Notes under the pieces: generated by a model
Database searches by the model: none
The model's input: only the letters and a program-made list of their open reading frames with translations
Told to the model about the DNA's origin: nothing
Assembly: GCF_014194695.1 (NCBI RefSeq)
Contig: NZ_JACIAH010000009.1
Coordinates: 161,964 to 225,963 of the forward strand
Source of the DNA: Rhizobium sp. BK399
Lineage (GTDB): Bacteria > Pseudomonadota > Alphaproteobacteria > Rhizobiales > Rhizobiaceae
Reading direction: 5' to 3'
Length of the DNA: 64,000 nucleotides
Translations under genes and position numbers: made by a program
Part shown: piece after piece, positions 16,343 through 25,670 of the stretch
Layout of the letters: each line of letters opens with the position of its first letter
How positions within the stretch are numbered: position 1 is the first letter of the stretch

Positions 16343-17068
16343 TTACAGATCGAGGATGGCGTACGGCTTCCCGTTCGGTTTTTCAACGTGGGCGGCGACA
16401 TTATAGACCGGAGCCCCCCGCGGGGTTTTGCCCTCATAGGTACCGTGGTGTGCATGACCGTGAACGACTGCGGCTACATTGAAACGATCGATGGTTTCCG
16501 CAAGTCTCGAGGATCCGAGAAACGGATAGATTTCCGGGGGCTCACCTTCGACGGTCTCCGCAATCGGAGCATAATGAAGCACCACCATTGCCCGGTCCGA
16601 ACTGATCCTGCGCATTGCGTTTTCCAGCCGCATGGATTCGTCGATGCTTTCGGCGACCATGGCCTTGATGGCGCGTTCTCCAAAAGACCCAAGCATATGG
16701 CGGCCAAAGCCACCGGCAAAACCCTTGACACCGACGAACGCCGCACCGTCTATCTCGGTCGGGTTTCCATCAAGGAGTACCACTCCCGCATCGGTCAGTA
16801 CCGTGGATACTTCCTCAACCATCCCGCTTTCATAATCATGGTTGCCGAGAACCGCGACAACCGGGATCGTGCAGCTTCTGAGATCCGCCGCCAGCAACTC
16901 GGCCTCCTTTGGTTTGCCGAGATCTGTCAAATCGCCGGCTATGACCAAAACGTCCGCGACGCCTGATATTTCTGTGAACATGTCCTTGTAGGAGGTTTTT
17001 CCATCCTCCTTCACATGCAGGTCGGCGACTGCCGCCACCTTGAGCTTGCCGGCACTACTGGTCATCAT
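16343..17068 (-). CDS. Calcineurin-like metallophosphoesterase
   Basis: This 241-residue enzyme shows the complete metallophosphoesterase motif set: DLH near residue 13, GDLTDLG near 45, GNHDYESG near 75, LHYAP near 165 and GHAHHGTYEG near 200. It probably hydrolyses a phosphodiester or phosphomonoester; the substrate is unknown. The ATG at 17068 has GGGAG just upstream. It overlaps the end of the upstream nucleotidyltransferase gene by about 14 bases, which indicates one operon under the EcfG-type promoter at 17913-17937. Confidence 0.9.
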   Translation of the reverse strand: MMTSSAGKLKVAAVADLHVKEDGKTSYKDMFTEISGVADVLVIAGDLTDLGKPKEAELLAADLRSCTIPVVAVLGNHDYESGMVEEVSTVLTDAGVVLLDGNPTEIDGAAFVGVKGFAGGFGRHMLGSFGERAIKAMVAESIDESMRLENAMRRISSDRAMVVLHYAPIAETVEGEPPEIYPFLGSSRLAETIDRFNVAAVVHGHAHHGTYEGKTPRGAPVYNVAAHVEKPNGKPYAILDL

Positions 17069-17882
17069 CGATCTCCCAATTGCCTCGCATCTCGCCTTCG
17101 CCACCGACATCCGCAAAGCCCCACTCCTTCACGTCGATTTCGTAGTCGACACGGGAGTACATCCGCCCGCGGCAGATGCGCATTTGCGGCAGGGGCATGT
17201 CGCATTGGGTCTTCAGGCGATCAATCAGTTCATCCAGGAGCCACTGGGGAACCCTGTCTCGCTCGGTAGGATAAATCCATCGAAAGTTCAGGAGATGGAT
17301 CAGAAGCACTTCCCACTGCACCTCGAGGTATCCGAGCAGTCTTGCCCAATCGATTTCGTCGCTGGCCCGCAAGATGACGTGGGCGATGTCAGCGCCATCA
17401 TAGCGGTGTCTCAGTTGAATGAAGCATTTCGACCAGATCAGTTCAGTCGGACTGACGATGCGGACGGGAAACCCGCATAATTCAATCATCCGGGCGTCAC
17501 CGAACCACGCGTCGCCGACCGGCATCGTGCCATTGGATGAGGCGAAGATGACATCAAAAAAGTGCTTTCCTTTCAGCACTTTCCCGATCCAGCGCTCGTC
17601 CTCGACCGCGATCTCGTAATCACGCTCCCTGAAGTAGCCAAGGATGCGCCCGCAGTCTCCGGCCTTGCAGAATATGTCCAGATCCTTGGTGAGACGGGAG
17701 ATGCCCGTATAGGCACTGACGGCGTAAGTCCCTGCGACCAGAAACGGTATTTCGGAGGAAGCAAGTTCCTCGATCGCCTTGGCGACGAATGGCTCGGCGT
17801 CAGGATCGATCAGCTGCGGGATGGCCCGTGCCTTCATCATCGGACTGTCTGAAGTCTCGGATGTCATCGGGGGTACGCTCAT
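17055..17882 (-). CDS. Nucleotidyltransferase-fold protein
   Basis: This 275-residue protein belongs to the minimal or aminoglycoside-like nucleotidyltransferase superfamily. Near residue 45 the motif FLVAGTYAVSAYTGISRLTKDLD supplies the Gly/Ser of hG[GS] and the KDLDIF acidic pair, and FFDVIFAS near 110 gives the third acid. Proteins like this act on small molecules or as antitoxin/toxin partners, and the substrate here is unknown. AGAGGA precedes the ATG. It is first in a two-gene operon with the metallophosphoesterase, an arrangement that suggests making and breaking the same phosphate linkage, though this is speculative. Confidence 0.8.
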   Translation of the reverse strand: MSVPPMTSETSDSPMMKARAIPQLIDPDAEPFVAKAIEELASSEIPFLVAGTYAVSAYTGISRLTKDLDIFCKAGDCGRILGYFRERDYEIAVEDERWIGKVLKGKHFFDVIFASSNGTMPVGDAWFGDARMIELCGFPVRIVSPTELIWSKCFIQLRHRYDGADIAHVILRASDEIDWARLLGYLEVQWEVLLIHLLNFRWIYPTERDRVPQWLLDELIDRLKTQCDMPLPQMRICRGRMYSRVDYEIDVKEWGFADVGGEGEMRGNWEIDDDQ

Positions 17883-17912
17883 CCAAATTCCTCTGAAGCG
17901 GTCGCTTCCATC

Positions 17913-17937
17913 AACCCGCGAAAGCGACTGATGTTCC
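17913..17937 (-). promoter_or_regulatory. EcfG-type promoter of the nucleotidyltransferase-phosphoesterase operon
   Basis: Minus strand GGAAC, 16 bases, GGTT; about 31 bases before the ATG at 17882. Confidence 0.75.
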
Positions 17938-18029
17938 GGAATGGATTCTTAACCGGCCGGGCGGGCGCTTGCGGTTTTCGACAACAGGGGTACGGCGCGA
18001 AACACAAGCACGGAGCTTCCGTCTACCGC

Positions 18030-20111
18030 TCAAGCTCGCCTCAAGATGACGAGGCTTCTGGGTTCCAGGTCATAGTGATCGGTGTCGTTGAGATCGACCC
18101 TCTCGACGTCAGGGTCGGCGGTCGTAAGCTCCAAAATCCATTGGCCGTCTTCCAGTGATGGAAGATTGAACGGCACCTGACCGTCGTGAGGGTTGAACAG
18201 CACCAGCGCCTCCTTCCAGGCATTTTCATTGCCATCGAGATGCTTGGTGGTCAGGCGCAGCCCAAGTGTCGTGCTTCCCTCATCGTCCCAATGGTCCTCG
18301 GTCTGTTCACCGCCGACAGGGTTGAGCCAGCTGATCGTAAGGTCGTTGCGCCAGCTTTCACGCCGCAGTAGTGGTTGTTCCTGGCGGAGCGCAATCAGCC
18401 GAGCTGTAAAGACGCGCAGAGCCTGTGCGCTGTCCGGCAGCCCTTGCCAATGCAGCCAGCTTATATCGCTGTCCTGGCAGTAGCCATTGTTGTTGCCCAT
18501 CTGGCTGCGGCCGAATTCGTCGCCAGCCAAAAGCATGGGAACGCCGTGGGACAGGAGGAGGGTGGCGAGGAAATTTCTCTTCTGGCGATCGCGGACAGAA
18601 TTGATCCCATCATCGTCGGTGGGGCCTTCGGCGCCGTAATTGAAGCTTCGGTTGTGGTCGTGGCCATCACGATTGGCTTCACCATTCGCTTCATTATGTT
18701 TTTCGTTATAGGAGACCAGATCGTTCAGCGTGAACCCGTCATGTGCCGTCACGAAGTTAACACTTGCCCAAGGTCTGCGCCCGCGGAAGTCGTAAATGTC
18801 ACCTGATCCGAGCACGCGTGCGGCAAAGTCGCGCGCGGTTCCGTCTTCATCCTTCCAGTAGTCGCGCATTGTATCGCGGTATTTGTCATTCCACTCGGAC
18901 CAGCCGGGGGGAAAACCACCGACCTGATAACCGCCCGGTCCAATGTCCCAAGGCTCGCCAATCAGCTTGAGACGGGAAAGGACCGGATCCTGCCCAACCG
19001 CATCGAAGAAGCCTCCTCGCTGGTCGAAACCCTCTGGTTCCCGCCCGAGGATGGTGCCGAGGTCGAAGCGGAATCCGTCGACATTCATGACCTGCGCCCA
19101 GTAGCGCAAGGAGTCCGTGATCATTTGCAGGACACGGGGATGCGAGGTGTTGACGGTATTGCCGGTGCCGGTGTCATTGATGTAGTAGCGTGCTTCGTCG
19201 GGCATCGTCCGGTAGTAGGAGAAGTTGTCGATACCCTTGAACGAAAGGGTTGGTCCGAGCTCGTTTCCCTCCGCAGTATGGTTGTAGACGACATCAAGGA
19301 TGACTTCTATCCCCGCATCATGGAAAGCGCGGACCATATTTCGGAATCCTAAAAGGCCATGGGGCCCGTAGTAGCGCGAAGCCGGAGCGAAGAAGCCGAT
19401 CGTGTTATACCCCCAGTAATTCCTCAGCCCCTTGTCGAGTAGGTGGGCATCATCGGGAAAATAATGGACGGGGAGAAGCTCAATGGAGGTGATTCCCAAG
19501 CTTTTCACGTACTCGACGACGTCCCGGTTCGCCAAGCCCTCAAACGTGCCCCGCAGCTTTTCGGGGACGGCAGGATGCAATTGCGTCATCCCCTTCACGT
19601 GTGCCTCGTAAAAGATCGTACGTGACCAGGGTATGCCGGGTTTGAGATCGTCGATTGAAGTGAAGTCGTTCGGGTCGATCACACGGCATTTGGGCATGTC
19701 GGGCGCGCTATCGGCTCCATTGAAGGAAAGGTCCTTTTCCTCGCTTTCGAGATCGTAGCCGAAGCAAGATTGACCCCAATGGATGTCTCCGACGAGCTCC
19801 CGCGCGTATGGATCAATGAGAAGCTTGTTGGGATTGAAGCGATGGCCGTTCTCCGGATCGTAAGGCCCGTATACCCTGTAGCCATAAAGCGCTCCCGGTT
19901 TCAGGCCAGGGATGCGACCGTGCCAGATCTCGTTGGTGTATTCCGGAAGCTCGATACGGTGTTCGTTGCCGCCCTCTGCATCAAAAAGACAAAGCTCGAC
20001 CCGTTCGGCATGCGCCGAGAAGAGAGCAAAGTTGACACCATCAGCGTCAGGTGTCGCGCCGAGAGCCAAATGGTCACCTGCCTCGACGTCGAACCCAGAT
20101 TTTTGCGGCAT
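18030..20111 (-). CDS. glgX: Glycogen debranching enzyme GlgX
   Basis: This 693-residue enzyme hydrolyses alpha-1,6 branches of limit dextrins during glycogen breakdown in the cytoplasm. An N-terminal carbohydrate-binding module (residues 10-120) is followed by the GH13 barrel with VDGFRFDLGT (nucleophile Asp), LIGEPWD (acid Glu) and VTAHDGFTLNDLVSYN (third catalytic Asp region). The C-terminal beta domain includes ALVLFNPHDG. Length is normal for GlgX. It stands alone without other glg genes and carries a putative EcfG-type promoter 30 bases upstream, consistent with stationary-phase or stress use of reserves. Confidence 0.95.
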   Translation of the reverse strand: MPQKSGFDVEAGDHLALGATPDADGVNFALFSAHAERVELCLFDAEGGNEHRIELPEYTNEIWHGRIPGLKPGALYGYRVYGPYDPENGHRFNPNKLLIDPYARELVGDIHWGQSCFGYDLESEEKDLSFNGADSAPDMPKCRVIDPNDFTSIDDLKPGIPWSRTIFYEAHVKGMTQLHPAVPEKLRGTFEGLANRDVVEYVKSLGITSIELLPVHYFPDDAHLLDKGLRNYWGYNTIGFFAPASRYYGPHGLLGFRNMVRAFHDAGIEVILDVVYNHTAEGNELGPTLSFKGIDNFSYYRTMPDEARYYINDTGTGNTVNTSHPRVLQMITDSLRYWAQVMNVDGFRFDLGTILGREPEGFDQRGGFFDAVGQDPVLSRLKLIGEPWDIGPGGYQVGGFPPGWSEWNDKYRDTMRDYWKDEDGTARDFAARVLGSGDIYDFRGRRPWASVNFVTAHDGFTLNDLVSYNEKHNEANGEANRDGHDHNRSFNYGAEGPTDDDGINSVRDRQKRNFLATLLLSHGVPMLLAGDEFGRSQMGNNNGYCQDSDISWLHWQGLPDSAQALRVFTARLIALRQEQPLLRRESWRNDLTISWLNPVGGEQTEDHWDDEGSTTLGLRLTTKHLDGNENAWKEALVLFNPHDGQVPFNLPSLEDGQWILELTTADPDVERVDLNDTDHYDLEPRSLVILRRA

Positions 20112-20142
20112 AAAAGTCCCCGAATGTGGTCAGCGGGACAGG

Positions 20143-20167
20143 AACACAATTTCCGTCCGTTTGTTCC
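20143..20167 (-). promoter_or_regulatory. EcfG-type promoter of glgX
   Basis: Minus strand GGAAC, 16 bases, TGTT (fits GGAAC-N18-TT, weaker -10). Confidence 0.6.
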
Positions 20168-20244
20168 ACCGGTGCCCCGACATGAGCAATCGATCAGGTT
20201 AGGCTTGGTTCATGACCCCCCGTAATGCCCGGACGGCTTGCGCT

Positions 20245-21399
20245 CTAAGCGATCACGACTTTCCGTTGATAGGAGAGAGAGCGGACACACAAAAGCGCAG
20301 TCAGGATGACCGGAAGGCAAATGAAAAATGCGGTGCGAATGCCAGCCTGTTCGGCGACGAAGCCGAGGAGAGGCGGGGCCAGGAAAAACACGACGAACGA
20401 CATCTGACCCAGGGCTGCGACGTTGACATGGGCTGCCCTGTCGACTCGTTGAGCGGCTGCCGAGACAGCAAGAGGATAGACGGCACTGCATCCGGCACCC
20501 ATCAACGCAAATCCGACCAGTGCGATACTCTGGTGGGGCGACAGTGAAACCGCGCAAAGACCCGCGGCAGATGTAATGAGAAGGACGACGGCCACGGAAC
20601 GTGAGCCAAAGCGATCGACAAACGGGTCTGCAAATAACCTTGCCAGGGCCATGAAGAAGGTGAAGAGGGTAAGGCCAAGCCCCCCGACGAATGGTTCCGA
20701 CTGGAATACGTCGCGCATATAGATGGCCGACCAGTCGATGCCTGCTCCCTCGACAAGAAAGGCAGCAATTCCGATCAGGCAGAGGGGCAACAGGCCTGCC
20801 GTCGGAAGAGCGATATGCCCGGCATCGACATGTTCGATGTTCGGTTTGGCCGGGGCATTGCGCATTCCACCAATGACGACCCCACCAGCGACAAGGACGA
20901 AGGTGAATGTCAGCGCGAGATGGAGTTGCATTGACATTCCCGCCTGACGGAGGGCAGCCGATACGAGCGCGGTGACGAAGAAGCCAAGGCTCCAAAACCC
21001 ATGGGCCCTGTTCATGACCCCGCGGCCCAGCTGGGCCTCTATGCGATCAATTTCGACGTTTAAATTTATCTCGAGTGCACCGGCCAACAGTCCCTCCAGG
21101 AAGAGGAGACCGAATACGAGCGGGGCAGCGGTCATCCATGGCACGAGCGCAAGCAGAGCGGAGGTTCCAAGAACTGTTGCGAATGCCGTCGTGCGTGCAC
21201 CAAGGCGGGCAACGAGCGGGGAGGAGAATGTCAGTGACAGCAGAGCGCCGATTGCGGCGCCTATCAGTGTCAGGCCCAATTCCGACTTGTCGATCCGCAG
21301 GGCATCCTGAAGATCGGGCAGGCGCGACAATGTCGCTCCCATCGACACCGCAAACAGGAAAAAGCAGATATAAATCCGCTGTTGCGGCTGAATGTGCAT
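20245..21399 (-). CDS. MFS transporter
   Basis: This 384-residue protein has about twelve hydrophobic segments and a major facilitator pattern, including an N-terminal FLFAVSMGATLSRLPDLQDA and the loop SPLVARLGARTTAFA between helices 2 and 3. It resembles YbjJ-type carriers of unknown substrate. It is transcribed towards glgX with 133 bases between them, but glgX has its own promoter, so a functional link is uncertain. No EcfG-type site was seen upstream. Confidence 0.85.
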   Translation of the reverse strand: MHIQPQQRIYICFFLFAVSMGATLSRLPDLQDALRIDKSELGLTLIGAAIGALLSLTFSSPLVARLGARTTAFATVLGTSALLALVPWMTAAPLVFGLLFLEGLLAGALEINLNVEIDRIEAQLGRGVMNRAHGFWSLGFFVTALVSAALRQAGMSMQLHLALTFTFVLVAGGVVIGGMRNAPAKPNIEHVDAGHIALPTAGLLPLCLIGIAAFLVEGAGIDWSAIYMRDVFQSEPFVGGLGLTLFTFFMALARLFADPFVDRFGSRSVAVVLLITSAAGLCAVSLSPHQSIALVGFALMGAGCSAVYPLAVSAAAQRVDRAAHVNVAALGQMSFVVFFLAPPLLGFVAEQAGIRTAFFICLPVILTALLCVRSLSYQRKVVIA

Positions 21400-22113
21400 G
21401 GCTCGCTCCGGAGAATCCCTAGCGAATTTCTACCCGAATGCGACCAGGGTCTGCAATCGAAGATAGATGTTCGGATCGGTTATTGGCCGATCAATCTCTC
21501 ATTGCGTGCGATCGGAGCATCCTATGGCTCGTGACCGCGTCTGGCCATCCCTGAGGTGCTAGGGTGTTGCCGGTCTGGCCTCGAGCAGTGCGCGATCAGT
21601 CTGCACTGATCATCAGCGCAGGTCGGATGTCCACGGCCGAATCCTTGGTGGTCCTTTCATCGTTAAACTGTCTTTTGGCGTTCCGATTGCCTTGGTTCCT
21701 TCGGCTGCCTCTTCCGTCGCCCCGTGGTTTTATTCCGCCCGTGCCCAGTGATCACGATGTCGGCCTTTGGGGCCCGCATCCTCCCATATATGATCGGAGC
21801 GCATGCGCCGCCGCTGTTCCTTTTCGTCCAAGCAAAGCTCCTTCTCGCAGTTCAGCTGACGATGCTGGAATGAGGCAGACCGGTGACGACAATGTGCAGT
21901 TAAGGAAGAAGACGGCGTCGCCGTATCATACTCACCCTAGGTGTTCCTGAACGTCGCGTGTAAATTCGGACCCACGTTTTATGAAAAGTCGGCAATATGG
22001 GACCAAAGTCTTGCGCCGCCACTCCCATAGGTCTGATGCCCTCCTAGTTTGGAAACAATACAATGATCTAACGCGTATTGACTTGCGTAGCTGATACCGA
22101 AATGAGGCATGCC
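21400..22113. other. Long intergenic region
   Basis: About 710 bases between the MFS gene and the Asn/Gly-repeat gene, with only shadow frames. I see no promoter of the stress type and no repeat. The promoter of the gene at 22114 must lie at its right end. Confidence 0.4.
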
Positions 22114-22593
22114 ATGATTCTTTCCAAACGCTCTTTGCTGAAGCTTTTTGCAGGCACCGCTGGAATTGCGGTCGCTCTTCCGTTCTCTGCATCAGCGAAA
22201 GACAACGGAAACGGCAATGGCAACGGCGGCGGTAACGGAAACGGCGGCGGAAATGGGAACGGCAACGGCGGCGGAAACGGAAACGGTGGCGGGAATGGCA
22301 ACGGCGGAGGAAACGGGAACGGGAAGTCCGGCGGCGGCAACAACAGCAACAAGGGCAACGGTGGTGGCAGTGCCAGCACAGGGAACGGTAGCTTGAGTTC
22401 TACGTCCAGCGGATCGACGGTGACGCAATCGAGTGAGGGCAGCGATGGCTCGATCAATGTCCGCCACGCCAACGGGATCACGGAAACCCTTCGCAAGGGT
22501 CGCTACATCATGCGAGATTCGAAGGGACGGACAATCATCAGTCGGGGTGCAACCGCCGACGATGCGCGGCGGCTTATCGGCATTCTACGCTAG
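22114..22593 (+). CDS. Exported Asn/Gly-repeat protein
   Basis: The 159-residue product starts with a signal peptide (MILSKRSLLKLFAGTAGIAV, then ALPFSASA) that contains KRS and could be Sec or Tat. About 55 residues of near-perfect GN/GGGN repeats follow, then a Ser-rich linker, then a C-terminal 45-residue domain (INVRHANGITETLRKGRYIM and SRGATADDARRL). The DNA repeat is built of AACGG/GGC units. GAGG lies six bases before the ATG at 22114. It could be a surface or cell-wall-associated protein; no function is assigned. Its 3' end overlaps the convergent regulator gene by nine bases. Confidence 0.75.
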   Translation: MILSKRSLLKLFAGTAGIAVALPFSASAKDNGNGNGNGGGNGNGGGNGNGNGGGNGNGGGNGNGGGNGNGKSGGGNNSNKGNGGGSASTGNGSLSSTSSGSTVTQSSEGSDGSINVRHANGITETLRKGRYIMRDSKGRTIISRGATADDARRLIGILR

Positions 22594-23211
22594 TCTGTCT
22601 CGCCACCGCATAGCGGCTTCAGTCCTGTTCGAGACCCCAAGCTTGGTCAGGATCTGGGTCATGTGATGCTTTACTGTCTTTTCCTGCAGGTCGAGCTTCA
22701 GACCAATCCGCTTGTTGGACAGACCCATTGAGACGAGATCGACAATCTCGACTTCGCGTGGGGTCAGCACGGTTTCGGCCGAGCGATGACGCTGCAGGGA
22801 CTTCTCCATGATCTTTGCCGTCATCGCCGGACTCACGGCTCGTGACCCGCGAAGAACAGAAGTGATGGCGTCGATCAATCCCCTCGCACCCACGCCCTTC
22901 AGGACATAGCCGAGCGCTCCGAGACGCAGGGCCGTAACCAGGCTTTCGACCTCTTCAGATGCCGTCAGCATGATCACTTTGGTCGACGGACTGGTATCGA
23001 GAACGTCTGAGATGGTAGAAAGTCCGTTTCCTGGCATGGAAACGTCAAGAAGCAGGATGTCGGGGTTCAATTCGCGGGCGATCCGACAGGCGTCCGCGCC
23101 ACTTGCGCCCTCGCCAACGACGACAAAGTCCTTGTTTTCAGACAGGCTTCGCACGACACCCTCACGAAAGAGCGGATGATCGTCGACAACGCCGATACGA
23201 GTTGATGCCAT
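22585..23211 (-). CDS. NarL/LuxR-type response regulator
   Basis: This 208-residue two-component regulator has an N-terminal receiver (RIGVVDDHPLFREGVVRSL, phospho-acceptor in ILLLDVSMPG, switch VIMLTAS, lysine in GYVLKG). Its C-terminal LuxR HTH reads LTPREVEIVDLVSMGLSNKR. The ATG at 23211 overlaps the region just after the kinase stop, so it is translated with the kinase. It should bind DNA when phosphorylated by the partner at 23213-24601. Targets are unknown. Confidence 0.92.
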   Translation of the reverse strand: MASTRIGVVDDHPLFREGVVRSLSENKDFVVVGEGASGADACRIARELNPDILLLDVSMPGNGLSTISDVLDTSPSTKVIMLTASEEVESLVTALRLGALGYVLKGVGARGLIDAITSVLRGSRAVSPAMTAKIMEKSLQRHRSAETVLTPREVEIVDLVSMGLSNKRIGLKLDLQEKTVKHHMTQILTKLGVSNRTEAAMRWRDRLA

Positions 23212-23212
23212 T

Positions 23213-24601
23213 CTAGTCTTCCGCCTCCATCGGTTCAAAGCTCATGGTCAAAGTCGTGCCATCAGGGCCCGACTGCACCTCGAAAACACCTCCGAGGCTG
23301 TCGATACGTTCCCTAAGACCGACCAGTCCCAGGCTCGATGGCCTGATTTCCTTCGGATCGAAGCCCTCGCCTCTGTCGCTGACTTCGATGCGCACATATC
23401 CATTGTGCGATATTGCCTTGACTGCCTGCTGAACGCCGCCACCATGCCGATAGGCGTTGTTGAGCGCTTCCTGGATGAAGCGATAGATGCAGATCTTTAC
23501 AGCGGGCGCGAGATCCGGGTCGTCGTCGTCGATGGTCAGTTCGACGACTGTCTCGGTCTTGCTTTGATGAGCCTCGACAACACGGTTGACGATTTCCCGG
23601 ATCGAGGCGTTTTCGATCTCCGGCAAGACAAGCCCTCGGCAGATGCTGCGGATTTCCGAGATCGCCTCTGCAAGGCTAGAGCGGATCCATGACAGCTCTT
23701 CATCCCGAGCGGCAGGCGCGGTTGCCGGATTGACGAGGAGTTCGCTGTCCAGCCTCAGCGATGCGTAAGCAATGTGCTGGGCGGGGCCGTCGTGAAGGTC
23801 CGCGCCGATGCTTCGCAGGTAGGTTTCGTTCAAGGCTGCGGCACGCTGGTATGATTTCTGCAGCCGTCGCTGCAGACCGCGGTTTTCGCCGAGCAATACG
23901 GAAAGCTCGTCTACGCGTGCTCCGAGTGCCACCCGTTGTGCTTCGATAATGCGGCTACCACGAAAAACCAATGCCGAAAGGGCGAGGAAGAACACGGCTA
24001 TTACGCCGGCGACCGCAAGCCAGCTTCCCAATCGCGCCTGCGTCAGGCTCTCCTCCAGCCCTTCTGCACTCTCATAGAATTCCAGTACCGCAACGGCCTC
24101 TCCCGACCAGGGTTGAAGGACGGGATTGTAGATTTCCATGAGCGGCCTGCCGTAGACCCGCTCTTGCGCGCTTTCTGGATCGGTTGGAATTTCATATCGG
24201 GCAACGAGAGTGCCGGAGAAGGCCTCGCGTAACTTGTCAGTGACCGGAAACGTCCTTCCGACCAGCCCTTTTTCGTTTGAATAGAGGATGGTGCCATCCC
24301 GGCGCCACAACTTGAAGGAAACGAGTCTGCGGCCCAACGCCCCCTGGCCAAGGGTCTCATCCAGGGCGCGAGCCGTGGCGTCGTCGAGAAGGCCTTCCTT
24401 CTGCATGTCCGGCAACAGGGGGGCGACCACACTATCCACATAAAGTGCGGTGGTCGCACCTGCATTATGGATGACGGCCCCCTGGATGAAGTGGGTCACC
24501 AGCAGCCCAACCAGGAACATGGCAATGGCGGAGACGATGCCCCCAGCGAGAAAAAACTGCGAAGCGAGCGTTTGGTTCTTCCAGCGGCCGAGCCAGTTCA
24601 T
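23213..24601 (-). CDS. Membrane sensor histidine kinase (HisKA_3/NarX type)
   Basis: This kinase of about 462 residues has an N-terminal membrane helix (FLAGGIVSAIAMFLVGLLVT), a periplasmic sensor of about 170 residues, and a second helix (WLAVAGVIAVFFLALSALVF). The HisKA_3 phosphorylation helix has its His in IGADLHDGPAQHIAYAS. The HATPase_c domain shows ALNNAYRHGGG and VSDRGEGFDP. I start it at the ATG at 24601 because the sequence before it is polar and unlike the family. It is the partner of the NarL-type regulator downstream; its ligand is unknown. A distant EcfG-type promoter at 24875-24899 could drive the pair. Confidence 0.9.
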   Translation of the reverse strand: MNWLGRWKNQTLASQFFLAGGIVSAIAMFLVGLLVTHFIQGAVIHNAGATTALYVDSVVAPLLPDMQKEGLLDDATARALDETLGQGALGRRLVSFKLWRRDGTILYSNEKGLVGRTFPVTDKLREAFSGTLVARYEIPTDPESAQERVYGRPLMEIYNPVLQPWSGEAVAVLEFYESAEGLEESLTQARLGSWLAVAGVIAVFFLALSALVFRGSRIIEAQRVALGARVDELSVLLGENRGLQRRLQKSYQRAAALNETYLRSIGADLHDGPAQHIAYASLRLDSELLVNPATAPAARDEELSWIRSSLAEAISEIRSICRGLVLPEIENASIREIVNRVVEAHQSKTETVVELTIDDDDPDLAPAVKICIYRFIQEALNNAYRHGGGVQQAVKAISHNGYVRIEVSDRGEGFDPKEIRPSSLGLVGLRERIDSLGGVFEVQSGPDGTTLTMSFEPMEAED

Positions 24602-24728
24602 CGATGACCTGACGGGGAGGGTAGCTGATGGACATGGGATAGATAGGGCATGGATATTACTGCGTACTATCGATGAAACGGGCGCCTGCAACGCCTCCCG
24701 CAAGCTTTCCTGCATCACCGGGCATTGT

Positions 24729-24806
24729 CTAACGACACACATAGAGCAGCCCGGCCGAGAGTACAATCCATGCCGAAAAAGGTGCCTTTCGGCGCGCGCA
24801 GGCCAT
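24729..24806 (-). CDS. Possible 25-residue membrane peptide in the leader of the kinase operon
   Basis: Between the EcfG-type promoter and the kinase start the minus strand holds a short frame encoding a basic N-terminus followed by one hydrophobic helix (FSAWIVLSAGLLYVCR). No clear ribosome site was seen. It may be a tiny stress peptide, a leader, or chance. Confidence 0.25.
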   Translation of the reverse strand: MACARRKAPFSAWIVLSAGLLYVCR

Positions 24807-24874
24807 TCGAATTTGCTGTTTATCCTGCAAGACGTCTTTCCCCAATCCGGCTCCTGTTAGCCGAATTGCTCTCA

Positions 24875-24899
24875 AACGACGGAGCGTGACTTAGGTTCC
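24875..24899 (-). promoter_or_regulatory. EcfG-type promoter upstream of the kinase-regulator operon
   Basis: Minus strand GGAAC, 16 bases, CGTT. The leader to the kinase ATG at 24601 would be about 270 bases. Confidence 0.65.
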
Positions 24900-25591
24900 C
24901 GGGCTAGGACTTAAGTCTGATGAAAGCCTCAGGAGCGCATCCAGAAAGGAAGTTTGCGCGGACTGTCTTACCTCCGTTATCGTTCGGCGGTGGTGCCTCG
25001 GAGCAACAATCGCGGACGCCGTTCTTCGGACCAGCACAACGATCTGAGTGGTCCTGTTTGGCGGCCACGGATCACGATATATCGACCGTCCGGGTGTGGA
25101 GAGGCGTTGTTCTGTCCTTCATCATGATGGGATCCGCTCAACGGGCATTTTCGTCCCGATGCCGCTCCTTGCGCGTTTGCTTTCTCTTCTCCGTTAGGCG
25201 AGGCGGATGCCGGACAGGTTGGACGCTCGACTGCCATTTCGTTGGCCGCAGCGAGAAACCGGAAAAACCGCTGCGTTCGCCATCCCTGTCGCGTCCGGTT
25301 GACACGGCCCGCGCTCGGGGAGGGAATGGGTAGCAACAGGAAAAGGTTCCTCGCGCGGTCTCCAGATTTGCCTAAGCTTGTTACACCCTCCGCAGGCAGC
25401 CATAGCTCGTCAAAGAGAATTCCACAGGCACGGGCGCTGATGCAAAAATTCCTTCAGTGGCGCAAAACCTTCCGTGGCGCAAAGGCGGCATCCTCTTATC
25501 TAGGAACTTGATTCATCTGACGAATCCTCATCACACCCCAAAATGAGGAATAATTTCCTGTTTTGAGCATCTTGACGACGTCGGCGGAAAG
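24900..25591. other. Long intergenic region before the mutasome
   Basis: About 690 bases with no supported gene on either strand. The right end carries the SOS box of the imuA operon. Confidence 0.4.
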
Positions 25592-25606
25592 GAACAGAAG
25601 AAGAAC
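25592..25606 (+). promoter_or_regulatory. SOS box (LexA operator) of the imuA-imuB-dnaE2 operon
   Basis: GAAC, seven bases, GAAC: the alphaproteobacterial LexA site (GAAC-N7-GAAC). It lies 65 bases before the imuA start and should repress the operon until DNA damage. Confidence 0.8.
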
Positions 25607-25670
25607 ATCACCGTTATGAACGACATGAATGTCGTCCCTCTTAATGCGATTTCGGAAGGATTCGCCAACG

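Noticed and set aside
22021..22080. GGAAACAATAC... upstream of the Asn/Gly-repeat gene as a possible EcfG promoter
   Set aside because: The -35 is not GGAAC and no CGTT follows at the right distance.
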